Positions 12,912-24,600 of a stretch of 64,000 nucleotides of DNA are shown one piece after another (the first letter of the stretch is position 1; every line of letters begins with the position of its first letter). The stretch is from Limnomonas spitsbergensis. Lineage: Eukaryota; Chlorophyta; Chlorophyceae; Chlamydomonadales. Location of the stretch: the NCBI GenBank assembly GCA_037349105.1, contig JAYJMM010000116.1:5146001-5210000 (forward strand). The letters are read 5' to 3'. The position numbers and the translations under genes are program-made. The notes under the pieces were generated by a model that was not told the DNA's origin, did not search any database, and saw only the letters and a list, made by a program, of their open reading frames with translations.

Positions 12912-13491
12912 CTTTCCAGCAACCCGCTGAGCGGCCAGCAGCGCCTGGGTGGCCGGCCCTGTCAGGCCAGCAGAACTTTCAGCTAGGCTGCGCACCTCCT
13001 GGCCAGCTGACCCATACGGCCCCAGCCTGCTGCCTGCGTTGCGCCTGGGTGGAGAGGCGGAATGCGGAGAGGTGGATCTGGGAGCGCGCCCATCTGCCGC
13101 ACCAGGGGCTACAGCTCGCTCCTCAGGCTGCGCGTTCGCCGGACCTCTCGCCCTTGTGGCACTCAGCGGCGCCCACTCCAGCCCCATCGACTCCCCGCTC
13201 CCCAGAGCACCCTTCCAAGCCGCGCCTGTTGGCAGGAACTGCCGGCGGGCATCTGGGGGGGCGGGGCTGAAGTGCTCCAGGTCGGGCAGGCCTTCACCGC
13301 TCATGCCCCCGGCGCGCAAGGACAACAGGCGGCTTCCGAAGTCGGCGACGCCGTCTCCCTTTTGCAGCCCCTCTGTGGCGGCGCCGGCAGGATGGCCAGG
13401 AGCCGACGCCGCCGCCGCCTCAGGCCCGGGTGCCAGAAAGCTGAAGTCGGAAAGGTTGGGCTGAGCAGAAGGACCCGCCATGCTGTTATCC
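12912..13491 (-). CDS. Probable upstream exon of the phosphodiesterase gene
   Basis: Open reading from an acceptor (gatactcag at 13492-13500) to a donor (gtgcgt at 12906-12911), ending RVAGK in phase 0. It contains an ATG at 13481 with the context cagcATGgcg, so it could be the first coding exon. The product is Ala/Pro/Gly-rich without a known domain. The phase does not fit the next exon (12629) by simple joining, so either an intermediate exon is missed or this belongs to another transcript form. Between this exon and the next lies a copy of the dispersed family with gcctccggccgg, at 12838-12885. Confidence 0.55.
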
Positions 13492-14040
13492 CTGAGTATC
13501 ATAGTTCATGGTTCAGGGGAAGGAGTTATAAATCTGAATATCTGAAGGTGCTGTCCCTGCGAGTGGCAGGGTATAGGGCTCAATATTAGATACCCATCTT
13601 GTGTATGCTAGGAGGCCGAAGGGGCTAGTCAGCGGGCCTGCGAAGGCTTAGTTAAGTGTTTGCTTTGCGCTTATTTGCTTATCTTCTAAAGGCTTAGTAG
13701 AGGCTTCGTAGAAGGCTTATCTGCTGAAGGCTTAGCAGAGTGTTTGCAGTGTGCTGGCATGCGCAGGCTATGCTCGCACTCGTGCACATCCACTCCCATC
13801 AAGCGATGGATCTAAAGAACAGGCAAAGATACGAGTTTGAATTTGAATTGAAACACACGCAGAAGAGAGGATGAAGTATTTATCGCAGTTCAAATTTCGA
13901 AGGCGGTCTTTCTTACCCAAACGAACAAATACGCCCAGTGGCCAGGATCTACGGAGGAGTGCATGAACCGCGCTGAACCACAGAGCCTGTACCCAACACA
14001 CCCATTATTACAAATCTCGGTTTCAGCTTCTGTGTGCTGC

Positions 14041-16016
14041 CCCGTTAATTTGTCCCCCCTTTCCTTAATTTGTCTCCCCTTTCCTTAATTTGTCTCCCCT
14101 TTCCTTAATTTGTCTCCCCTTTCCTTAATTTGTCTCCCCTTTCCTTAATTTGTCTCCCCTTTCCTTAATTTGTCTCCCCTTTCCTTAATTTGTCTCCCCT
14201 TTCCTTAATTTGTCTCCCCTTTCCTCAATTTGTCTCCCCTTTCCTTAATTTGTCTCCCCTTTCCTTAATTTGTCTCCCCTTTCCTTAATTTGTCTCCCCT
14301 TTCCTTAATTTGTCTCCCCTTTCCTTAATTTGTCTCCCCTTTCCTTAATTTGTCCCCCCTTTCCTTAATTTGTCTCCCCTTTCCTTAATTTGTCCCCCCT
14401 TTCCTTAATTTGTCTCCCCTTTCCTTAATTTGTCTCCCCTTTCCTTAATTTGTCTCCCCTTTCCTTAATTTGTCTCCCCTTTCCTTAATTTGTCTCCCCT
14501 TTCCTTAATTTGTCTCCCCTTTCCTTAATTTGTCTCCCCTTTCCTTAATTTGTCTCCCCTTTCCTTAATTTGTCTCCCCTTTCCTTAATTTGTCTCCCCT
14601 TTCCTTAATTTGTCCCCCCTCTCCTTAATTTGTCCCCCCCTTCCTTAATTTGTCTCCCCTTTCCTTAATTTGTCCCCCCTTTCCTTAATTTGTCTCCCCT
14701 TTCCTTAATTTGTCTCCCTTTTCCTTAATTTGTCCCCCCTTTCCTTAATTTGTCTCCCCTTTCCTTAATTTGTCCCCCCTTTCCTTAATTTGTCTCCCCT
14801 TTCCTTAATTTGTCCCCCCTCTCCTTAATTTGTCTCCCCTTTCCTTAATTTGTCTCCCCTTTCCTTAATTTGTCCCCCCTTTCCTTAATTTGTCTCCCCT
14901 TTCCTTAATTTGTCCCCCCTTTCCTTAATTTGTCTCCCCTTTCCTTAATTTGTCTCCCCTTTCCTTAATTTGTCTCCCCTTTCCTTAATTTGTCTCCCCT
15001 TTCCTTAATTTGTCTCCCCTTTCCTTAATTTGTCCCCCCTTTCCTTAATTTGTCTCCCCTTTCCTTAATTTGTCTCCCCTTTCCTTAATTTGTCCCCCCT
15101 TTCCTTAATTTGTCTCCCCTTTCCTTAATTTGTCCCCCCTTTCCTTAATTTGTCTCCCCTTTCCTTAATTTGTCCCCCCTTTCCTTAATTTGTCTCCCCT
15201 TTCCTTAATTTGTCTCCCCTTTCCTTAATTTGTCCCCCCTTTCCTTAATTTGTCTCCCCTTTCCTTAATTTGTCCCCCCTTTCCTTAATTTGTCTCCCCT
15301 TTCCTTAATTTGTCCCCCCTTTCCTTAATTTGTCTCCCCTTTCCTTAATTTGTCTCCCCTTTCCTTAATTTGTCCCCCCCTTTCCTTAATTTGTCTCCCC
15401 TTTCCTTAATTTGTCTCCCCTTTCCTTAATTTGTCTCCCCTTTCCTTAATTTGTCTCCCCTTTCCTTAATTTGTCTCCCCTTTCCTTAATTTGTCTCCCC
15501 TTTCCTTAATTTGTCTCCCCTTTCCTTAATTTGTCCCCCCTTTCCTTAATTTGTCTCCCCTTTCCTTAATTTGTCTCCCCTTTCCTTAATTTGTCTCCCC
15601 TTTCCTTAATTTGTCTCCCCTTTCCTTAATTTGTCTCCCCTTTCCTTAATTTGTCCCCCCTTTCCTTAATTTGTCTCCCCTTTCCTTAATTTGTCTCCCC
15701 TTTCCTTAATTTGTCTCCCCTTTCCTTAATTTGTCTCCCCTTTCCTTAATTTGTCCCCCCTTTCCTTAATTTGTCTCCCCTTTCCTTAATTTGTCTCCCC
15801 TTTCCTTAATTTGTCTCCCCTTTCCTTAATTTGTCTCCCCTTTCCTTAATTTGTCTCCCCTTTCCTTAATTTGTCTCCCCTTTCCTTAATTTGTCCCCCC
15901 CTTTCCTTAATTTGTCTCCCCTTTCCTTAATTTGTCTCCCCTTTCCTTAATTTGTCTCCCCTTTCCTTAATTTGTCTCCCCTTTCCTTAATTTGTCTCCC
16001 CTTTCCTTAATTTGTG
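14041..16016. repeat. 20-bp satellite array, about 99 copies
   Basis: The unit ttaatttgtctcccctttcc is repeated almost without change for nearly 2 kb. The main variant is a single T/C change (tctcccc versus tcccccc). The two variants run in long blocks of the T type with a stretch around 14.6-15.4 kb where they nearly alternate. One-base C insertions shift the register near 15380 and 15900. The upper strand is strongly pyrimidine-rich. There are no spacers, so it is not a CRISPR array. Confidence 0.98.
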
Positions 16017-16376
16017 TCCCCCCTCGCCAGGAGATTTCCATTCTGCATCCTAAAACCTCAATCTCACCCTTCTACGGTGGACTGATGAGATAGCTGCCAC
16101 CCACCTTGCAATTGTGTTGTTCATTTCCATCCAGCCTGGGACGCTGTCTCTGAAGCTCTCACGATGACCTGGGCAAACCGCGTAATCCAGTCAATATTTT
16201 TTATATACAGGGCTTGACGCGTTTAGTTTTAAAAATTGATAAGGCTCCGGTACCTTTTCATCCAAAGCCTTCGAAACAGCCTCCCTCAAGAGGCTGAGAG
16301 GTCTGGGTCTAACACAAAATGTGAGGGTGTTTGGTCACCTGGAAAGTAGCAGAAAGAGGGCTATGAGGTCCATGCA

Positions 16377-17852
16377 CACACATGCACGTATGCATGCATG
16401 CCCCCACCCACACACACATGCACGTATGCATGCATGCCCCCCACCCACACACACAAGCACGTATGCATGCATGCCCCCCACCCACACACACATGCACGTA
16501 TGCATGCATGCCCCCCATCCACACACACATGCACGTATGCATGCATGCCCCCCACCCACACACACTTGCACGTATGCATGCATGCCCCCCACCCACACAC
16601 ACATGCACGTATGCATGCATGCCCCCCACCCACACACACATGCACGTATGCATGCATGCCCCCCACCCACCCACACATGCATGTACGCATGCATGCCCCC
16701 CACCCACCCACACATGCACTTATGCATGCATGCCCCCCACCCACACACACATGCATGTATGCATGCATGCCCCCCACCCACACACACATGCACGTATGCA
16801 TGCATGCCCCCCACCCACACACACATGCATGTATGCATGCCCCCCACCCACACACACATGCACGTATGCATGCATGTCTCCCACCCACACACACATGCAC
16901 GTATGCATGCATGCCCCCCACCCACACACACATGCACGTATGCATGCATGCCCCCCACCCACACACACATGCACGTATGCATGCATGCCCCCACCCACAC
17001 ACACATGCACGTATGCATGCATGCCCACCACCCACACACACAAGCACGTATGCATGCATGCCCCCCACCCACACACACATGCACATATGAATGCATGCCC
17101 CCCATCCACACACACATGCACGTATGCATGCATGCCCCCCACCCACCCACACATGCACGTATGCATGCATGCCCCCCACCCACACACACATGCACGTATG
17201 CATGCATGCCCCCCACCCACACACACATGCATGTATGCATGCATGCCCCCCACCCACCCACACATGCACGTATGCATGCATGCCCCCACCCACCCACACA
17301 TGCATGTATGCATGCATGCCCCCCACCCACCCACACATGCACGTATGCATGCATGCCCCCCACCCACACACACATGCACGTAGGCATGCATGCCCCCCAC
17401 CCACACACACATGCACGTATGCATGCATGCCCCCCACCCACACACACATGCATGTATGCATGCCCCCCACCCACACACACATGCACGTATGCATGCATGC
17501 CCCCCACCCACACACACATGCATGTATGCATGCATGCCCCCCACCCACACACACATGCATGTATGCATGCATGCCCCCCACCCACACACACATGCACGTA
17601 TGCATGCATGCCCCCCACCCACAAACACATGCACGTATGCATGCATGCCCCCCACCCACACACACATGCACGTATGCATGCATGCCCCCCACCCACACAC
17701 ACATGCACGTATGCATGCATGCCCCCCACCCACCCACACATGCACGTATGCATGCATGCCCCCCACCCACACACACATGCACGTATGCATGCATGCCCCC
17801 CACCCACACACACATGCACTTATGCATGCATGCCCCCCACCCACACACACAT
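16377..17852. repeat. 37-bp minisatellite, about 40 copies, alternating Pu/Py
   Basis: Each unit is made of gcatgcatgcc, a C-run ccccaccc, acacacaca and tgcacgtat. Occasional units lack four bases or have a caccc variant. Because 37 is not a multiple of three and the unit lacks stop codons in any frame, all six frames are open for hundreds of codons (the longest are over 530) and read as His/Met/Cys/Pro/Thr repeats. These frames follow from the repeat and are not evidence of a protein. The array lies between the phosphodiesterase exons and the upstream minus-strand exons. Confidence 0.97.
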
Positions 17853-18639
17853 GTGTTCTCAACCACTTGTTTGCTTGAAGTTAAGGATGAGGTCACAAGC
17901 TGGGGGCCAGACTTGATGTAAAAGATCCAGCAACGACAGGTACAAGGGACCTCCAATTCAACCAGCACTCACATTTGATGAACGGAAACATTGCTTGTCC
18001 CAGCAATTCCCCAACGGCAGGAACTCCGGATGATAGATTATAAAAAACGCTCAAGCTTTCGTGACAAACTCCATGCAGCCTGGCTAACGGTGACTTAACC
18101 AAACTTTTCTAGGGTTGGGCGGCCAGGCTTATACTTTGTAAAGTTCAAGCAAAAGAACTTCAACCGCATGGTCACAGAAAGGACATGTCTCGTTGCCGGT
18201 CTCTTAATTCATTGTTTAGGCCATCCCCCCCGTTCTGCCCGTGTCTCACTTGCTGGCAGTGAAGGCTGGCTTGCTGACATGTCGTCCAGGCCAGGGCCAG
18301 CGTCTAGCCAGCTATCCTCGCAGCGGGACAAGCCTCTAGCTTCCTGATTTACCATACCCTGTCAAGGAGCAGCGGTGAGAGAGACAGAGGGGGAGGAAGG
18401 GGCTCAGGTGTATTGGGGATCAGGCAGGCGGCAGCAGACGCAGCGTGACTCAGGCGGTACGCATAGTGCAGGCAGCACTCTGCTAGGCAAAGATGACACA
18501 CAAACAGTCGATCCACCTTGCACATATAACAGCATACTCCACACCCGCTAGCAGGGTCTACTAGCAAAAGACACCCCATAGGAAAGGGCCGGCATCTGAC
18601 AAACCGGCCAACACACGTAAAACGGCATATCTCACCCAC

Positions 18640-21600
18640 CTCCATTTCCCCTGGCTGAAAGGAAAGTGCCTTTCCCCTCGGGCCGCCTTGCCAAGGACTG
18701 GTCAGCAAGGGCGCCGTCCTCTGGGAATTCTGGGATGCATCGCTCCCAAATACAAATGTGCCCTTGACAAACTGCAGCGAGTTCCTCTCTAGCGAGAGAC
18801 GCGAGAGGAGTGCCGGGCCCTGCTGGCGCCGAAAGGACTGCTGCTGTAGAACAGTTGGCGGAGCTGTATGCCGAGGTTGCTGCTGAAAGGGCCGCTCGCT
18901 GTCACTGTCATGTGGGGAAAACTCCTCTTCCAGCAGGGCATCGCCGGGGAACTGCAGCGCGTGGTGGCGGGGTGGGCAGCAAGGCAGCACTGAGTCACTG
19001 GAGAAGGCGTTCTGGATATCAAGTCGAAGGTGGAGGCGTTGGTCCAAAGCAGACTAGCTGGCTGGCGGGCAGAGTTGCAGCACTGGGACATGCTGCCAGG
19101 CACGCCAGGGCAGGAAAAAAACATCTTATGCCCCCCAGGGGCGTGACGGTGTAACAAAGACCAGTGCGTAATTAGCCGTAGCCACTTCTTACTATCAGAT
19201 GCAGGGGACATGAAAATTGATATGCGGCGGCTTGTGCTGATGGTTGTCTTTGAATGGACTAACATGGAAGCACTCCAGGTGTTGGGACAGAAATGAAATG
19301 TTTAGATTTATCCGATTTCCCTGCGGGCGGACGGGTGGGCAGCTGGGCAGCAGGTCGCAGGTCCACCGAGGTATTCAAGATATTAAATGTGTGCGACAGG
19401 CCTCCACAGCCATGCAGCAGTGACGGTAATTACGTTTGCAATCTTGACCAGGAGCATCAGAAATTAAGAATACAACAAAATAGGGAGAGCGCTAGTGGTA
19501 CCTGTTCCAATAATAATGAGACAAATACTGTCAGTGCAGGAACGGTATGACTATGGTATACCAGTAGGAATAGACCCCCCCCTTAAGTCTATAATTACAG
19601 TAGATTAGTAGAAAGCCCCTTGACAGGAAAGCTCGTACATCTAAGCCACTCACGAATGCAAGGTTTGTGTTTGTGTGTCGCCCCAGCAGCATCTCCACGA
19701 AGCTCTGTTGCACCTCTTCGTCGCCTGCCTCATCCTCCACCTCATCTAGAGACCTGTCCAGACAGAGGGTCGGTGTGAAAGGTCAGGGGCAGGTCCAGGG
19801 ACATGATAGTTCACACATTGGTACCAGTGTTTTGAGCGGTAGCAGTGCTACCTGCCCTTAGGGGAGGAGAATATGAACGGTACGTTTGAATTCCTGGTTT
19901 GATCTAGGTCAAATGAGTTGGTGCAAACCCGCCCACAGAACAACTTGAGCTGAAAGATTAGATGCCAATCGAGCCTGAGAACCAAATTATACCCTAACCC
20001 ACGTTACATGAGGATGCCTAATGAAAGGAAGATGTTTACATGTGTGTCAGGAGAAGACCCCTCCAATCATGAAACGACCCACCCTTTTTCCGTTCCGTGT
20101 CATCAGGGTTTAGGGTCAGGGTGTAGCTAAAATCTAGACGCCCTAAACCCTACCCTGTCCAGTGACAAGTGAAGCCTCACACACCTGTCCAGCCCGCCTT
20201 GAGTGAGCTGCGTCAACAACCTCGTGGTCTCATCCGACGACGAGCACGTGCTCCTGGCCGTGGACAGGATGCGCAGGGTGGGGAACAGCGCCCCAGAGGT
20301 GAATGCCGTCACGGTGCTGTCCGCCGCGCCGACCTGCCGGCTGTGCAGCGAGCTTTGAGGCAAGTAGGAGTGCTGGGATCGCGTCAGCGACGATAGCCCC
20401 GAGAGAGAGTGCTGGGTCGAAAACAGGCTGCCCCGCCCGTCCCTGCGCGACAATTGGAGGCACACACACACATGCTCTCACGGTTTCGCTACAGCTTTGT
20501 CAGCAGGGGATGCCCTCATGGCACTTTCTGTCTTTCAGGTTCAAAATGGTCTTAAACAATTTCGACTACCGGGCATGTTTGGAGGCGTTTCTGGTCCTCA
20601 TCCCCTCATGAGGTACAATTTGAGCAGCATGCACAATCAGGCAGCAAGGCGGTGGCGCAAGGCATGCGAACCGAACCCCACCCTCCTGTGTGCAGAATCT
20701 CACCCGCTCGCCATGCGCCCGTTTTCGGAGAAGCATGAAGACCTGTCAAACACTTCGAACCTGGGCCGCTTCAATGCAGCAGAGATCACGGGAGGGGGGC
20801 CCAATCCGACCAGGCTGAGGGGGGCTGGCTGCCTGTCCAGAGTGCCACCTGAGGGTATATGGCAGAACAAGTCATACAAGGGGGCTGCCCCAGTCAAACA
20901 ACAGTCCTCAACACACCCACTGGGCCAACAGTTCCTCTGAACGAAATGGCTGGGGAGAAAACTAAAGAGTGTAGAATGTGTTTATTATTTAGAGTGTGAA
21001 ATGTGTCTATATTTTAAGAGTGGAGTGTGAAATGTGTTTATTTGTTATTTAGCCCTCAGGTTTACGTCATGTTTAACCCCTGACAGGGCTACATCATGTT
21101 AACCCCTGAACCCTCCACATCACAGTTTCAAAGCAGTCCTCTGCCCACTTATTGGGCCAAAAGCAGTACTGCTGTACCTGCAACCTGATGCATTGGAGCT
21201 CGCCCGACCTTAACAGGGAGGTCCTCCTGGCAATGAACTTCTTTCCCCAAGTTAGGCAGAAGGGTGTTAGCCTTCAGAGCAAGCCATGCAGGTGGGAAAT
21301 ATGGAGGCTGTGCTCTGCCAGAGGGGACCAATCATGTTCAACAATATTCCCACCCCCCTTTAAATAAAAATCGGTACATGAAAACCCGCCTTTCAGAACA
21401 TTCCAATCCCAATCCCATCCACCCACACAAATATTCCCTCCCAACTTCCATAGAATGCCCTCCCACCATCAGAGGATTCCCACCCAGGCCCCCACCTGCC
21501 AGAATGTCCCCCCTAGCTGCTCCTGATACAGCTGGCTGTCCGTCCTCCAATCTCTGTGGCTGCCTGACAGTGTCAGGGGAGCTGGGGAGCGACAGCTCCT

Positions 21601-24600
21601 CCTGGCCCCCGCTGCGAAGCAGCTTCGCTCGGGTCGGAAACTTAATCAGTCGGTTGCGCAGCATCCACACCTGTTCCCGACACATATAGCCAGGTGGGGG
21701 GCGGGGGATCAGCAAGCCACTCGGGCCTGGACCTGACAGTCTTTGACCCGAGACCTCAGTGCCCTGAGCTCTAAACCGTAGACTACCTAGGGCACTGTGG
21801 AATGCATCGACAGCATCCTATGCATCACCACTTCCATGCAAGCTCGGTCACGACTGGAGAAACAAGGCCACCGATTTCAAATACTATTCCCGAACATTCT
21901 GTATCGTGCAGTCGTACAGTGCTGGCAGAGCCCAATGGGAAGTTCAGCAGGTCTGGCAGGAATTTTGAAGCCGGAATGGGGCAGAGCTGAAAAGTATAAG
22001 TTGCAGGTGGCAACCCTTGAAGCCCGTCTTGGAAGTGGCTACCCTTACTGTACAGTTTGTGATTAGTTGCCGTAAAATTGCAAAACAGAAACACGGCCCA
22101 AGCAGCCCCAGCACAGTTGCACACCAACCTGATCCTCTAGAAGTGCTATCTTGTCCATCATTGCTGAGGTGTCCACCTGTTTTCCACAGGAAAAAATGGG
22201 GAAACAGGGGTGCGGGTGGGCTTACAGGGGGGAGTAAGGGCGTTGAGAGGGGGCGGGAGAAGGGGAGCAGGAGGGGGAGGGGGAGGGGGAGGGGGAGGGG
22301 GATGGGGAGGGGCGAGGTTTAAAATAAGGCAGATCAATATGATAATCGCCTTGGCGGGCGATGGTAGCAGAAATGGGGAGCATGCAGAACTTAAAAATCT
22401 GGCTTCCGCTTATATCCTGGACGTAGCTAGGTGGCCAAACCCATGCCTCCTTCAAACATGACACCTGCTTAAGGCAAGCCCCTGGGCATATCCATGCATC
22501 TGTTTTGCAATGTGTTCATGCTCCTACTTAAAAACAGCTTCCTGCCGTGCACCCCCCCAACGTATGCTTTGCAAAAGCTGTAGAAAGTACACCCCCCTGC
22601 CCCTGCAAGGCCCTCGCCCCACCTTATACTGGTGCGACAGGATGCAGTAGTCCGCAGACAGGCTGGATGCAGGGAGGTGCAGAGAAGCTGAGGCCTGCGG
22701 GGAGGATTGCATTAGTAAGAACACACAGATCCGTAGTAGATTTGCTAGGCCCGATACCTGGATTCTGGTTTTCAGGGTCCAGGGCAGCTGGCAACTCCCT
22801 CCATGGCCTGCTACTGTAGCAAGACAAAATCACGTCCAGTAATCCCGAACGGGAGGCCTCTTCATTCCATAAGAGTGGCAGGTTTGGTCACTTTTTGAAA
22901 GTCCCCTAATAATGAAAAGGGTATGACTCCCTGGCCACCAAAGACAGCATCAAGTTAGCACCAGCCTTGTGGCCACTCCCAGGCCTGCATGCATGCAGCC
23001 ACTGGTCCCTGTGTTCACTCACATTCAGCTCATCGAGGCTGGGAGTGAAAGCAGCTCCGATGAACAGGTAGGCGTCACAGCCACTTGAAGATGTTGCGGC
23101 AGCTGTTGTTGCGATTGGTGTTGCAGGTGGTGCTGCATCTGCAGTTGCATCTCGTGTTGCGAAAAGGCCTGCCGAGTGCGTCTTGACCCAGCAGCCCTTC
23201 ATTGACAGACCAACTTTGGCCTTTGGCTTCAAGATGCATGGGGGGGCCGTGCAGTGAGAGGGGGCGAGAGCTCCCCAGTCCCACTCATCACCAGCATGTG
23301 GTGTTACCTGCAAGTGGCCAGGGTGTCAGCCCAGGCAAAGTAGCCCTTAACCCACTTATTGAAACCCTACATGTTCCCAGTCAGGGCCTGGTCAGGGCCT
23401 GGTCAGGGCCTGGTCAGGGCCCACTCCTTTCCATCCTCCAAGACAGTCCAAGCCAAAATTCCCTCCATTCTACTCTTCAACACAGTCCAAGCCAAGGGTC
23501 ACTCCTTTGTGTCTTCCGTTCCATTGAACTCAATAAAACGGTATCGCTCATGACAGCAGCGTCTCCCACAAATTCAGTATGATAGGCATAATCCTGGACC
23601 TCAAACTCCTAACAGCGGCCATGAGGCATGTGCCAAGCATATGCGCAAGGACACTCCCCCCCCCCTCTCTGCTCCCTCTCCTTTTCCAACCTCTCGATAT
23701 GCCATTTACCTGGAAGGCCGTGCTGACATGGGCGCCCAGCAGGATACTCCCATCTTTGCTGAAGGCCCTGGTAACCTCGGACCCAACCTAAATCAAAGAA
23801 ATCGCAACGCAAAAGCTCAGGTGGGTGTGACCCATCCCTAATCAGCATGGAAGGGTCACAATTCAGGCTTCATGGGTTGGCAATCAGCTAGCGTTGGGTA
23901 TACCCAAACGCCTTAGCCCCGCACGGGTGGTAACGAGGCTCCTTGGACTCCCCTCCCATCTCCATCCCTCATCCGCATTGACAATTTAAAATCTTAGGGG
24001 TGCATGAACCTGGAAGCAAACCACATTTGCTGCACTCAGGTAGTGATAAGCTGAGCCCAAGAGTGCTAAGCTGAGCCCAGGAGGAAGGAACAATGCAAGT
24101 CCATCCATCCCTTACAGTACTTTCCTTCACATCCACACGTCCCTCCATTATCTGCTTGCTCCCCCATCCCTCCCCTATCCCTCTCCTCCCCCCTTTCCCT
24201 CTGGCTGAATCCTCCCCCCTCGCTCCCTCCCTGCCCTTCTGGTCTCTGTATCAGATATCAAAAGAACCGTACCCCGTAGGAGTGTGAGGGTCATGCAAAC
24301 AGTGAGGAGAAGGCTGAGGCCACACCCGCGCCATGACCACCTCTCGATTATCCTCATATCTGGGCTCAGAATAGGCCCCTCGCTAGCACCAGGAGGCCCC
24401 TTAAGTCTCCATAACAGCCTCCTGCCTTCTTCCCTCCAGCGCTCACCTGAAGGATGTAACCCCACAGATCTACGAGGATGTGGAAAGGCAAGAGTCTCTT
24501 GAACTGCTCCGGAGGTGGTGTGTACCCGGGCTGCAAAACACCGCTGCTGCTCGCTGCGGAGGCTGGTGTTGCTGCAGTTCTCCAAGTCTTTGCCGTCACA

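Noticed and set aside
14041..16016. CRISPR-like array
   Set aside because: The 20-bp units are directly adjacent with no unique spacers, and the surrounding genes are eukaryotic.
16321..17968. Proteins of 490-535 residues on both strands
   Set aside because: All frames are open because a stop-free 37-bp unit is repeated; there is no sign of selection for one frame.
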